DNA of 64,000 nucleotides from Multiplicimicrobium sp043718225 (GTDB lineage: Bacteria; Omnitrophota; Omnitrophia; Omnitrophales; Aquincolibacteriaceae). The notes under the pieces are model-generated. The model was not told where the DNA came from. It made no database searches and saw only the letters and a list, made by a program, of their open reading frames with translations. The translations under genes and the position numbers were made by a program. Location: assembly GCA_043718225.1 (NCBI GenBank), contig JAYSWD010000001.1, forward strand, positions 1 to 64,000, given 5' to 3'. This document shows, piece after piece, positions 32,012-40,658 of the stretch (the first letter of the stretch is position 1; each line of letters begins with the position of its first letter).

Positions 32012-33853
32012 ATGGAAAACATCATCGATAAAGCAAAAAATTTATTCGGCGGCAAGGAGCTCAATATTGATCTCATGCCGAAGATGAATATCGTTGTCGT
32101 CGGCCATGTCGACCACGGCAAAAGCACGCTTGTGGGCCGCCTGCTTGCGGATACAGATTCTTTGCCGCAGGGTAAGCTCGACCAGGTCCGCGCGGACTGC
32201 GCGCGCAATGCCAAGCCTTTTGAATATGCCTTTTTGCTCGATGCTTTAAAAGACGAGCGTTCACAGGGTATTACGATCGATACCGCACGCTGTTTTTTCC
32301 GCAGCAAAAAGCGCCAATACATCATTATTGACGCGCCGGGCCACATTGAATTTTTAAAAAATATGGTTTCGGGCGCGGCTCGCGCCGAAGCCGCCTTGCT
32401 TTTGATCGACGCAAACGAAGGCATTAAAGAAAATTCCAAGCGCCACGGTTATTTGCTTTCGATGCTCGGCATCAAACAAATCACGGTATGCGTTAATAAA
32501 ATGGATTTGGTGAAATACGACGAAAAAGTTTTTAACCAAATCGAAAAAGATTACCGTGATTTCTTGAATCAAATCGGTGTTGTGCCCGAGCAGTTTATTC
32601 CGATCGCCGCGTATCACGGCGACAATATCGTTAATAAATCCAAGAGCATGCCATGGTACAAGGGCCCGTCGATTCTCGAAATGCTCGATCAATTTAAAAA
32701 AGCCAAGTCGGTGGATGAACAAGTTTTTCGCCTGCCCGTGCAATCCGTTTATAAATTTACCGAAGGCGGCGATGACCGCCGTATTATCGCGGGCCGCGTC
32801 GAAACCGGAAAAATTTCCGCCGGCGAGGAAGTTATTTTTTTACCGTCCAACAAGCGCTGCAAAATTAAAACCATCGAAGGTTTTAATTTGCCCACGCAAC
32901 AAACTGTTGCTGCCGGGAACTCAACTGGCTTCACCTTAACTGAAGAGTTGTATCTCCAGCGCGGTGAAATTATGTGCAAACTGGGCGAAGCTCTGCCGCA
33001 GGTTTCTTCGCTTTTGCAGGTTAAAATTTTCTGGATGAGTAAAAAGCCGCTAGTGAGCGGCAAAGAATACAAACTTAAAATCGGCACCACCAAAGCCACC
33101 ATGTTTGTAAAGCAAATCAATCATGTTTTAGATGCGTCGAATTTAAATTCTTCAAAAAAAACGCAGGTTGACCGTTACGACGTCGCCGAATGTGTTCTCG
33201 AAACTAAAACACCGGTTGCTTTTGATTTAACCGGCGATATTGATGCTACAAGCCGTTTTGTTATCGTAGACGAATATGATATTTCAGGCGGCGGCATTAT
33301 TACCGCTATGATCAAGGACGATCAAGCCGAAGTCCGCGAACAGGTCAGCAGCCGCGAGCAAAAGTGGGATTTCAGCATCGTTGATAAGGGCGAGCGCGCT
33401 AAAAAATATGGCCATATTCCCAAATTTGTTTTATTGACAGGCAAAGTCGGCGTGGATAAAAAGGCGATCGCAAAAAATTTGGAAAAAAATTTGTTTGAAG
33501 CGGGCTGCAAAACTTATTTCCTGGGCATCGGAAATTTATTGCGCGGTCTTGATGTCGATATTGAACAAGAACGCAAATCGCGCGGTGAGCATGTCCGCCG
33601 CATGGGGGAAGTCGCGCATATATGGATGGACGCGGGGTTAATTGTGGTCGCGACCGCGAGCAATCTTAATGACGATGAACTACGCCTGCTTCAGGAAGTT
33701 GTAAACCGCGACATGGTTCTGATCGTGAATGTCGGTAAAAGCGAATTCCGTCAGGGGCTGGTCGATCTTCAGTTGGAGCAGCAGGCTTCCGCGGAAGACA
33801 ATGCCAAGAAAATTCTCGCTCTTCTCACTGACCGTAATACTTTCCTCAAATAA
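32012..33853 (+). CDS. cysN: sulfate adenylyltransferase subunit 1 with degenerate APS kinase domain (CysNC)
   Basis: GTPase subunit that drives APS synthesis by CysD. It has 613 residues. EF-Tu-like motifs are GHVDHGKST (31-39), DAPGHIEF and NKMDLV; two beta-barrel domains follow to about residue 460. The remaining 143 residues align with the APS kinase of CysNC/NodQ fusions (RKSRGEHVRRMGEVAHIWMDAGLIVVATAS), but the P-loop GLSGSGKST is replaced by GKVGVDKKA (about 477-485) and DGDNVR by GIGNLL. The fused kinase is therefore probably inactive, with the separate CysC supplying PAPS. It may now be structural or regulatory. Confidence 0.92.
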   Translation: MENIIDKAKNLFGGKELNIDLMPKMNIVVVGHVDHGKSTLVGRLLADTDSLPQGKLDQVRADCARNAKPFEYAFLLDALKDERSQGITIDTARCFFRSKKRQYIIIDAPGHIEFLKNMVSGAARAEAALLLIDANEGIKENSKRHGYLLSMLGIKQITVCVNKMDLVKYDEKVFNQIEKDYRDFLNQIGVVPEQFIPIAAYHGDNIVNKSKSMPWYKGPSILEMLDQFKKAKSVDEQVFRLPVQSVYKFTEGGDDRRIIAGRVETGKISAGEEVIFLPSNKRCKIKTIEGFNLPTQQTVAAGNSTGFTLTEELYLQRGEIMCKLGEALPQVSSLLQVKIFWMSKKPLVSGKEYKLKIGTTKATMFVKQINHVLDASNLNSSKKTQVDRYDVAECVLETKTPVAFDLTGDIDATSRFVIVDEYDISGGGIITAMIKDDQAEVREQVSSREQKWDFSIVDKGERAKKYGHIPKFVLLTGKVGVDKKAIAKNLEKNLFEAGCKTYFLGIGNLLRGLDVDIEQERKSRGEHVRRMGEVAHIWMDAGLIVVATASNLNDDELRLLQEVVNRDMVLIVNVGKSEFRQGLVDLQLEQQASAEDNAKKILALLTDRNTFLK

Positions 33854-33889
33854 AATTTGCTTCCCGATATTATTCGGACCAGATCGCCT

Positions 33890-35107
33890 ATGAAATTCCA
33901 GAGTCTCCGTAAAACACGGCGAGTGGTAGTTACGGGCATCGGCATTGTTTCCTCGATCGGCATTGGTCGCGCGGCTTTCGCCGCGGCAATTCAAAAAGGG
34001 CAATCCGGCTGCCGGGACATTTCACGCTTTTCCACGGCAGAATATCCCTTTCGGCTTGCGCATGAAGTTCAAAATTTTTCTTTCGGGCCCAAACCAAAAG
34101 ACCGCGTTTTGGAATACGCAATGGCCGCGGCCGAAGAAGCCCTGCTTGACGCGGGGGGAAAGCCGGAAGGCATCGATCCTTACCGTTTCGGAGTTTCATT
34201 CAGCTCGAGCAAGGGCGGCGTTGAAACCTTAATTGATTTGCTCGAGGCGAAGAAGCAAAAATATTTTGCGGCACGCGCTAATAATATATTTTCTGATATT
34301 TTTCCCGATCAGGCCGCTTTGAAAATCGCCGCGCAATACGGCGCTTGCGGCCCCGTGAAATCCTGGATCGGCGCCTGCGCGACGGGCAATTTGGCGGTTG
34401 CAGACGCGTTTTATCTTTTGTCGGAAGGGTATGCTGACGCCGTCTTGGCGGGAGCGAGCGACGCCTCGATTGTCCCGCTTTTTTTGGCCGGCTATCACCA
34501 AATGAAAGTTTTAACGCAGGACAGAATGCGGCCCTTCGACGAAAGCCGCTCAGGTTTTTTGGTGGGCGAAGGCAGCGCCGCTTTTTTTATGGAAACGCTG
34601 GAATCCGCAAAGGCGCGCGGGGCAAAAATATACGGTGAAATTGCGGCTGCGGGAATGGGACAGGAGATAAGCAACGCGCTTATGTATAGTGACGCCGAAG
34701 GCACGGTATCGCGCATGATGCTTGATACGGTTAAAAAGGCGGAACAAAAACCACAGGATATCGATTATATTAACCTGCACGGCACGGCGACTTTGCATGG
34801 CGATTTATATGAAACGCGCGAAATTAAAAAAGCATTCGGCGCGCATGCTTACGCGCTTTCAACGAGCACGATTAAGTCAATGACAGGGCACTTGCTCGGT
34901 GCTTCGGGCGCAGTGGAAATTGCCGCGACATTGCTCGCGATGAACGGCGGGTTTGTGCCGCCGACTATCGACCTTGAAAAGCCGGATCTGGAATGCGATT
35001 TAAATTACACGGCAGGCAAAGCAGAGCAAAAAAAAATAAAAAATGCTATTTCAATTTCGATGGGCTTCGGCGGGCAAGCTGCGGCTATATTAATGAGACA
35101 AGTCTAA
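33890..35107 (+). CDS. beta-ketoacyl-ACP synthase (FabF-like)
   Basis: Condensing enzyme of 405 residues. The start MKFQSLRKTRRVVVTGIGIVS gives the standard N-terminus. The catalytic Cys163 lies in WIGACATGNLAVADA, and the two histidines in NLHGTATLHGD and KSMTGHLLGASG, so the Cys-His-His triad is intact. The C-terminus SISMGFGGQAAAILMR is typical. It is coupled to bioF by TAATG, which ties it to biotin synthesis, where it could extend or finish a pimeloyl-ACP chain together with the FabG-like protein at 29 kb. General fatty-acid synthesis is the alternative. Confidence 0.9.
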   Translation: MKFQSLRKTRRVVVTGIGIVSSIGIGRAAFAAAIQKGQSGCRDISRFSTAEYPFRLAHEVQNFSFGPKPKDRVLEYAMAAAEEALLDAGGKPEGIDPYRFGVSFSSSKGGVETLIDLLEAKKQKYFAARANNIFSDIFPDQAALKIAAQYGACGPVKSWIGACATGNLAVADAFYLLSEGYADAVLAGASDASIVPLFLAGYHQMKVLTQDRMRPFDESRSGFLVGEGSAAFFMETLESAKARGAKIYGEIAAAGMGQEISNALMYSDAEGTVSRMMLDTVKKAEQKPQDIDYINLHGTATLHGDLYETREIKKAFGAHAYALSTSTIKSMTGHLLGASGAVEIAATLLAMNGGFVPPTIDLEKPDLECDLNYTAGKAEQKKIKNAISISMGFGGQAAAILMRQV

Positions 35108-36240
35108 TGGTTAATTGGCAACAAAACATTCAGGACGAACTCGAGACGTTAAAAGAAAAAAATCTTTACCGCGAATTACGTGAGATCGAAAACGAAGACG
35201 GTATTCATGCGAAGTATAAAGGCAAAGCCGTGATGCTTTTTTGCGGCAATGATTATTTGGGCCTCTCGCGTCATTCGCGCGTCAAGGCTGCCGCAATTCG
35301 CGCGGTTGAAAAATTAGGCATTGGCGCGGGCGCGGCGCGTCTGACTTCCGGTTCCGCGCCGTCGCATCGCAAGCTCGAAGAAAAAATCGCTAAACATAAA
35401 GGCTTCGACCGCGCGCTGGTTTTTTCCGCGGGTTATCTTGCGAATATCGGCGTGCTTGTTGCGCTGGCCGATGATAAAACTGAAATCGTTTTCGATAAAC
35501 TTTGCCACGCGTCTTTAATAGACGGCGTTAAGCTTTCTGGCGCGTCATTTCGTGTTTTTCCGCACAACGATTATGACCGCTGCGAAGAATTGCTCGCAAA
35601 ATCCACCGCGGCGAAAAAGATCTTACTCGCGGAGTCCGTTTTTGGCATGGACGGTGATACCGCCGACGTTGAAAGGCTGGCCGCGATTAAAACAAAACAC
35701 AATGCCTTACTCATAGTGGATGACGCGCATGGTACCGGCGTGATTAAAGTCAAAGCTATGTCTAAAGCCGATGTCATTACCGGCACGCTTTCTAAAGCCG
35801 TGGGTTCGATTGGCGGGTTTGCGGCTGCTTCGCATGCCTTGTCCGATTTGATTTTGAATAAAGCACGGCCTTTCATGTTTGCGACCGCTTTGCCGCCGAT
35901 GATTTGCGAAGCCAGCCATGAAGCTTTTTGTGTCATGGAAGAAGAGCCGGCCTTGCTTGCGAAGCTTTGGAAAAATATAAAACAGGCTCAGCAAGGCTTG
36001 AAAGCGCTCGGCCTCGACGTGCCTGAACCGGAATCCGCGATTTTACCCGTGATTATTGGCGATGAAAAAAAAGCGCTCGATGCATTTCAAAAACTTTTGG
36101 AACAGGGTATTTTCGTGCCAGCGATCCGTTATCCGACGGTGCCTAAAGGCAAAGCGCGTTTAAGGATTACGATTAGCGCTTTGCATAGCGAACAAGATAT
36201 TAAAAAATTAATTCAAGCAATACAAAAGGTCAAAACTTAA
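35107..36240 (+). CDS. bioF: 8-amino-7-oxononanoate synthase
   Basis: PLP enzyme joining pimeloyl thioester and alanine in biotin synthesis. It has 377 residues from MVNWQQNIQDELETLKEKN. Motifs: FCGNDYLGLSRHSRVKAAA, GAGAARLTSGSAPSHRKLEE, DKLCHASLIDGV, ESVFGMDGD, VDDAHGTG, and the PLP lysine in GTLSKAVGSIGGF. The start codon overlaps the stop of the FabF-like gene by one base, so the two are translated together. The frame is open further upstream but only within the previous gene. The last codons adjoin the first of two inverted repeats around bioA. Confidence 0.96.
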   Translation: MVNWQQNIQDELETLKEKNLYRELREIENEDGIHAKYKGKAVMLFCGNDYLGLSRHSRVKAAAIRAVEKLGIGAGAARLTSGSAPSHRKLEEKIAKHKGFDRALVFSAGYLANIGVLVALADDKTEIVFDKLCHASLIDGVKLSGASFRVFPHNDYDRCEELLAKSTAAKKILLAESVFGMDGDTADVERLAAIKTKHNALLIVDDAHGTGVIKVKAMSKADVITGTLSKAVGSIGGFAAASHALSDLILNKARPFMFATALPPMICEASHEAFCVMEEEPALLAKLWKNIKQAQQGLKALGLDVPEPESAILPVIIGDEKKALDAFQKLLEQGIFVPAIRYPTVPKGKARLRITISALHSEQDIKKLIQAIQKVKT

Positions 36241-36265
36241 AGCGTAAAGGTCAAAGCCACAGCTT

Positions 36266-36338
36266 AAAACCCAAAACCATCCGAACAGTTCAAACTTTTG
36301 GGCTATAATTTTTAGATTTGACCTTTGGCCTTTAACCC
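36266..36338 (+). repeat. PE2 palindrome copy A (upstream of bioA)
   Basis: AAAACCCAAAACCATCCGAA...CAAACTTTTGGGCTATAATT...GATTTGACCTTTGGCC. Its inner arms ACCCAAAA/TTTTGGG and outer arms AAAGGTCAAA (36246-36255)/TTTGACCTTT form a long hairpin. The reverse complement recurs almost unchanged on the other side of bioA (copy B). It contains a TATAAT at 36304-36309 that might act as a -10 for bioA. Confidence 0.75.
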
Positions 36339-36347
36339 AACATACGT

Positions 36348-37733
36348 ATGAATAATACAAAAAAAACAACAACACAAATGTGGCGCGAAAGAGACAGAGT
36401 GGTTTCGTGGCATCCTTTCACGCAAATGCAGGATTGGCAGAACGAGCCTTTTCCTGTTATCGGCCGGGGTAAAGGCAATTATGTTATTGATGTTGATGGA
36501 AAACGCTATCTCGACGGCGTTTCGTCACTTTGGTGCAACGTGTTTGGCCATCAAGTTCCGGAAATTGACGCGGCGGTCAGTGAACAGCTCAAAAAAATCG
36601 CGCATACGACTTCGCTCGGTTTAACGCACCCGTCCGCAATTGAACTGGCCGAGAAACTTTTAAAAGTTGCGCCCAAAAACCTGTCGCGTGTTTTCTATTC
36701 CGATTCCGGATCTGAGGCCGTTGAGATCGCGCTCAAAATCGCTTTTCAATATTGGCAGCAATGCGGCGAAACAAAAAAGCAAAAATTCATCAAGCTCGGC
36801 GAAGCCTATCATGGCGACACTCTCGGCTCGGTTTCTATCGGCGGAATTGATTTGTTTCATCATCATTACGGCGCGCTTTTGTTTAACACGCTTAAGCTTT
36901 CAACGCCGGCGGTTTTCCACGGGAAGAAAGACGGCATTCAAAAAAGTTTAAACGAAAAAGAAATTTTAGATGGCGTTTCGCGCCAACTTGAAGAGACACT
37001 TGAAAAGCATCACGGAGAAATCGCGGCACTTGTGATGGAGCCGTTAATTCAAGGCGCGGCGGGGATGTTATTGCATGCGCACGGTTTTTTGAAAAAAGCA
37101 CGCGCGCTAACGAAAAAATATAATGTTCTTTTAATTGTGGACGAAGTCGCGACTGGTTTCGGGCGCACGGGCAAAATGTTTGCCTGCGAGCACGAACAAG
37201 TCGAGCCGGACATCATGTGCCTCGCAAAAGGAATCACCGGCGGTTATCTGCCGTTGGCCGCGACACTAACAACCGAAAAAATTTACAGCGCTTTTCTTGG
37301 TAAATATGAAGAGATGAAAACATTTTTTCACGGCCATACTTACACGGCAAATCCTTTGGCTTGCGCCGCGGCGATCGCGACACTTAATTTATTCGAGAAC
37401 AATAAAACCATCGCCCTAATTCAGCTAAAAATAAAATTTCTTGAAAAACGCCTCAAAGATTTTTGGAAGCTTGGTTGTGTGGGTGATATCCGTCAAAAAG
37501 GGCTGATGGCGGGGATCGAAATTTTTGAAAATACCGCCGCGGGACGGCATTATCCGCTTGAGCGCAACATCGGCCACTGTATTATTCGCCGCGCCCGGGA
37601 AAAAGGCGCCATTTTTCGCCCCTTGGGCCCCGTTTTAGTGCTGATGCCGCCGCTCTCGATTAGTGAGACGGAACTTGATAGACTACTCACGATTTTGTAC
37701 GAATCCATCAACGAGGAAACAAATCAAGGTTAA
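36348..37733 (+). CDS. bioA: adenosylmethionine-8-amino-7-oxononanoate aminotransferase
   Basis: Class III PLP aminotransferase making 7,8-diaminononanoate. It has 461 residues. VVSWHPFTQMQDWQ, DGVSSLWCNVFGH (substrate side), SDSGSEAVEIALKIA, and VDEVATGFGRTGKMFACEHE with the PLP lysine in CLAKGITGGYLPLAATL identify BioA. It has no obvious ribosome site; the ATG lies 10 bp after repeat copy A. Its last codons (NQG-stop) run into repeat copy B, so the gene is framed by inverted copies of the same 70-bp element. Confidence 0.95.
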   Translation: MNNTKKTTTQMWRERDRVVSWHPFTQMQDWQNEPFPVIGRGKGNYVIDVDGKRYLDGVSSLWCNVFGHQVPEIDAAVSEQLKKIAHTTSLGLTHPSAIELAEKLLKVAPKNLSRVFYSDSGSEAVEIALKIAFQYWQQCGETKKQKFIKLGEAYHGDTLGSVSIGGIDLFHHHYGALLFNTLKLSTPAVFHGKKDGIQKSLNEKEILDGVSRQLEETLEKHHGEIAALVMEPLIQGAAGMLLHAHGFLKKARALTKKYNVLLIVDEVATGFGRTGKMFACEHEQVEPDIMCLAKGITGGYLPLAATLTTEKIYSAFLGKYEEMKTFFHGHTYTANPLACAAAIATLNLFENNKTIALIQLKIKFLEKRLKDFWKLGCVGDIRQKGLMAGIEIFENTAAGRHYPLERNIGHCIIRRAREKGAIFRPLGPVLVLMPPLSISETELDRLLTILYESINEETNQG

Positions 37734-37799
37734 AGGTCAAAGGTTAAATCTAAAAACCATAGCCCAAAAGTTTGAACTGTTCGGATAGTTTTGGGTTTT
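37727..37799 (-). repeat. PE2 palindrome copy B (downstream of bioA, inverted)
   Basis: The reverse complement reads AAAACCCAAAACTATCCGAA...CAAACTTTTGGGCTATGGTT...GATTTAACCTTTGACC, matching copy A at all but a handful of positions over about 72 bp. It also folds on itself, and further complementary words (ATGGTTTTAACCTTTAAG) follow at 37804-37822. Confidence 0.8.
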
Positions 37800-37841
37800 T
37801 AATTATGGTTTTAACCTTTAAGTTTTAAGCTAAAAGTTACT

Positions 37842-38570
37842 ATGAAAAAGCCGGGCATTTTTATTACTGGAACAGATACCGATGTCGGCAAAACCATTGT
37901 CGCCGCAGGGCTGGCGCTTGTTCTGCGTTCGCAGGGCATTCGTGTGGGAGTAATGAAGCCGATCGCGACCGGTTGCCTCAATTTTGGCAATCGGCTTGTT
38001 TCACTCGACGCTGCTTTTCTGATGGAAGCCGCGGAGAATGAATGGACCGGACATTCGAGTCCTGCGCGCTATAAACACCCTGTCGCGCCGAAAGTTGCGG
38101 CCGAGCTTGAAAAAAAAGAAGTCGATCTCGATCAAATCCGCAAAGCCTACGCGTCTCTGGAAGAAAATTATGATTTCATTATCGTGGAAGGCATCGGTGG
38201 CCTCATGGTTCCGATTCACCCCAAATATTATGTGACCGATCTTGTGCGTGAATTCAAACTTCCGATTCTTGTCGTTTCAAAGCCCGGTATCGGCAGCATT
38301 AACCACACCGTGCTGACCGTGGATGCCGCGCGAATTCGAGGCCTGGATGTGAAAGGCATTATTTTTAACCGCCTGCCGCGTGCGAATTTGTCGATTTCGG
38401 AAATGACCAATCCCAAAGTGATTTCGGAATTAACCAAAGTTCCTATTTTAGGTTCTTTGCCTGACATCGAAGACGTTGATGTTGAGCGCGGAAAATTTGG
38501 TTCGCTCCGCCAAATATTTCAAGAGAGAATTCGCATCGACTCTCTGATTCAAGATCTACAGGTAAAATAA
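37842..38570 (+). CDS. bioD: dethiobiotin synthetase
   Basis: ATP-dependent carboxylation and ring closure of diaminononanoate. It has 242 residues with the BioD P-loop GTDTDVGKT at residues 10-18, MKPIATGC, and IIVEGIGGLMVPI containing the acidic metal ligand. The C-terminal third (ELTKVPILGSLPDIEDVDVERG) fits the family. It is the last biotin gene. bioC, bioH, bioW, bioI and bioZ were not seen, so the source of pimeloyl thioester is not explained by known genes in this window. Confidence 0.95.
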   Translation: MKKPGIFITGTDTDVGKTIVAAGLALVLRSQGIRVGVMKPIATGCLNFGNRLVSLDAAFLMEAAENEWTGHSSPARYKHPVAPKVAAELEKKEVDLDQIRKAYASLEENYDFIIVEGIGGLMVPIHPKYYVTDLVREFKLPILVVSKPGIGSINHTVLTVDAARIRGLDVKGIIFNRLPRANLSISEMTNPKVISELTKVPILGSLPDIEDVDVERGKFGSLRQIFQERIRIDSLIQDLQVK

Positions 38571-38610
38571 AAACATGGTTTTTATTTCAAAATACCCCCG
38601 GTAATTTTCC

Positions 38611-39759
38611 ATGGCTAAAATTCTCGTCGCAATGTCTGGGGGAGTGGACAGTTCTGTCGCCGCCGCGCTGCTCCAGGCCGAAGGCCATGAAGTCGCGGGC
38701 GCAACGATGCGGACATGGGCGTCCGACTCCTGTGAAAATCTAAACACGAAAGCCTGCTGCGGATTTACCGGCGTCGAAGACGCGCGCGAAGTGGCCGACA
38801 CGCTGGGCATTAAATACTGGGTGCTTAATTTTGAAAAAGAATTCAAAGAGAAGGTCATCGACAATTTTGCTTCCGAATATTTAAAAGGCCGCACGCCGAA
38901 CCCGTGTATTTCCTGCAACGAGCATATCAAGTTTCGCCTATTTATGAAACGCGCGCAGGAAATGGGCTATGACGCGATTGCCACCGGCCATTATGCCGAA
39001 GTATTCAAAGCGGAGAACGGCAACTTTGCTTTGCGTGAAGGTGTTGACGCGGTCAAAGACCAGACATACGTTCTTTTTCCGCTCGACCAGGAGATCCTTT
39101 CGAAGCTTTATCTGCCCTGCGGAAAATATTCAAAAGCCGAAATCCGCGATCTCGCGAAACAATTCAAACTGTCTGTCGCCGGCAAAGCTGAGTCGATGGA
39201 AATTTGTTTTATTCCTTCGAATGATTACGGCGCTTTTGTTGAAAAAGAATATTACCCCAAAGAAAAAGTTGCGTCGCTTTCGAAGCCCGGCCTCGTTAAA
39301 ATGAAAGACGGAACCGTTCTCGGCTACCACGAAGGTTTTTTTCATTACACGCGCGGACAGCGCCGCGGACTCAATATTCCTTATAAAGAAAAACTGTATA
39401 TTCTCGAAACCATTCCCGCGACGAACGAAGTCATTGTCGGAACCAAAGCCGATGTTTTGAGCGACAAGTTTATTGTCAGCAAAGTAAACTGGCATGCCGC
39501 GCCGATTCTTTCTTCCTCTGAGCGTTCCACTCAACCGGATTCCTCTGCGCAAGCGCAATCGGGAAACGGCTATGGCGAGACTTTTGAGGCTTTGGTGAAG
39601 ATCCGTTCGCAGCACAAAAAATCGCCCGCATTAATCAGGCGCATTTCCGAAAACCAGGCCGAAGTCGCTTTTCTCGAACCGCAGGAAGCAATCACTCCGG
39701 GCCAAGCTGCCGTTTTTTATAATAACGACGTTGTCCTCGCCGGCGGCTGGATTGATTAA
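38611..39759 (+). CDS. mnmA: tRNA-specific 2-thiouridylase MnmA
   Basis: Makes 2-thiouridine at the tRNA wobble position. It has 382 residues. The PP-loop SGGVDSS is at residues 9-15, the catalytic cysteines are in NPCISCNEHIKF and SMEICFIPSND, and HYTRGQRRGLNIPY precedes the beta-barrel domain. Between the barrel strands, residues about 302-320 (SSSERSTQPDSSAQAQSG) are encoded by two adjacent PE1 elements and have no counterpart in typical MnmA. It stands alone after bioD; it needs sulfur from a cysteine desulfurase not seen here. Confidence 0.95.
   Translation: MAKILVAMSGGVDSSVAAALLQAEGHEVAGATMRTWASDSCENLNTKACCGFTGVEDAREVADTLGIKYWVLNFEKEFKEKVIDNFASEYLKGRTPNPCISCNEHIKFRLFMKRAQEMGYDAIATGHYAEVFKAENGNFALREGVDAVKDQTYVLFPLDQEILSKLYLPCGKYSKAEIRDLAKQFKLSVAGKAESMEICFIPSNDYGAFVEKEYYPKEKVASLSKPGLVKMKDGTVLGYHEGFFHYTRGQRRGLNIPYKEKLYILETIPATNEVIVGTKADVLSDKFIVSKVNWHAAPILSSSERSTQPDSSAQAQSGNGYGETFEALVKIRSQHKKSPALIRRISENQAEVAFLEPQEAITPGQAAVFYNNDVVLAGGWID
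39515..39538 (+). repeat. PE1 element inside mnmA (copy 8)
   Basis: CCTCTGAGC-GTTCCA-CTCAACCGG. The stem GAG/CTC is shorter than usual. It is read as S-S-E-R-S-T-Q-P, with TCT-GAG as codons, the same frame as the copies in prmC, trmD and rnhB. Confidence 0.7.
39542..39563 (+). repeat. PE1 element inside mnmA (copy 9)
   Basis: CCTCTGCGC-AA-GCGCAATCGGG, with a GCGC stem. It follows copy 8 after 3 bp and is read S-S-A-Q-A-Q-S-G, again with TCT as a codon. Confidence 0.65.
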
Positions 39760-39860
39760 ACCCAGTCATATTTTTTCCGGCCACAGATTAAGCTGCGGCC
39801 GCGGGATGATCGGAGGGCTGCTGCTTGTGTCTGGCCCCGAAGTTTAAAAGATGCTGATCA

Positions 39861-39920
39861 TTTGTCAGGGTTTTTCCGGAGTTTAATCGGGTTGCTCCGC
39901 CAGCCGTGCGGGTTTAAGAT
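39861..39920 (+). repeat. leader motif copy A upstream of the VTT-domain gene
   Basis: TTTGTCAGGG...CGGGTTGCTCCGCCAGCC...GCGGGTTTAAGAT. A second copy lies upstream of the next gene (40659-40717). The element ends about 20 bp before the ATG. A small hairpin CGG-gttgct-CCG is present. Function unknown: it may be a conserved RNA leader or a dispersed repeat. Confidence 0.6.
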
Positions 39921-39941
39921 TTAAATCGGAGAGAAAAACGC

Positions 39942-40658
39942 ATGGGAAAAAGAAGTGCATCGGCTTGGACTTTATTTTTGATAATAACTTTGGCAGCGGG
40001 GCCATTTTTTTGCTATTTCGGCTATCAACCGGCGGTAAAAGCAATTATAGCCTTGAAAAGCATGGGCTTCTCCGGCGTTATTTTATTCAGTTCTTTTTTT
40101 CTATTTGGAACAATAATTTTTTTTCCGCTCACCTTGCTGGCTTTTGCGAGCGGCGTACTCTACGGCCTTGGCGGCGGCTTTATGATTTCATGGATCGTAT
40201 CGACGGCAGGCGCGTGTTTGGCTTTTTTGGCAAGCCGGTATGTCTGTCGCGAGTGGATTCATCATAAAGTTTCCCAGCACGGCAGCTTTCAATCTTTTCG
40301 CGAAGAAGTTGCTTCCCATGATTGGAAAATCACGCTCTTAAGCCGCCTCAGTTTATTTTTGCCGTTCACCGCAACGAATTACGCGTTCGGCTTAACTGAA
40401 ATATCTTTTTTGCGTTATTTCGCCGTCAGTTTTTTGGGCCTGATCCCGTCGCTCCTTTTTTATGTTTATTTCGGAACGGTTTCAGGTTCGATCGTAGCTT
40501 ATTTTATAGGGCAGAAAAATTTTACTACCCTAGAAACCGCGGCGATGGCGTTTGCCGGGTTAGCAAGCGTTGTGCTAATGGTCTATGTGTTTTTGATGGT
40601 TCGGAATTTAAGAGCATTTCAACCCCGCGGCCGCTTACCAGGCGCCTCAGCGTCATGA
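39942..40658 (+). CDS. VTT-domain (TVP38/TMEM64, DedA-like) membrane protein
   Basis: Inner-membrane protein of 238 residues with about five hydrophobic segments. The VTT core shows GTIIFFPLTLLAFASGVLYG, GACLAFLASRYVCREWI and LLSRLSLFLPFTATNYAFGLTEISF. Members of this superfamily include lipid scramblases and undecaprenyl-phosphate carriers, but substrates of most are unknown. It is preceded by a leader motif repeated before the next gene, suggesting shared regulation with the phosphatase and lipid-kinase-like genes downstream. A lipid-related role for the trio is inference. Confidence 0.82.
   Translation: MGKRSASAWTLFLIITLAAGPFFCYFGYQPAVKAIIALKSMGFSGVILFSSFFLFGTIIFFPLTLLAFASGVLYGLGGGFMISWIVSTAGACLAFLASRYVCREWIHHKVSQHGSFQSFREEVASHDWKITLLSRLSLFLPFTATNYAFGLTEISFLRYFAVSFLGLIPSLLFYVYFGTVSGSIVAYFIGQKNFTTLETAAMAFAGLASVVLMVYVFLMVRNLRAFQPRGRLPGASAS

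Noticed and set aside
36266..37799. Insertion sequence ends around bioA
   Set aside because: The flanking inverted copies look like IS ends, but no transposase is enclosed and a related single copy exists elsewhere, so a palindromic repeat family fits better.
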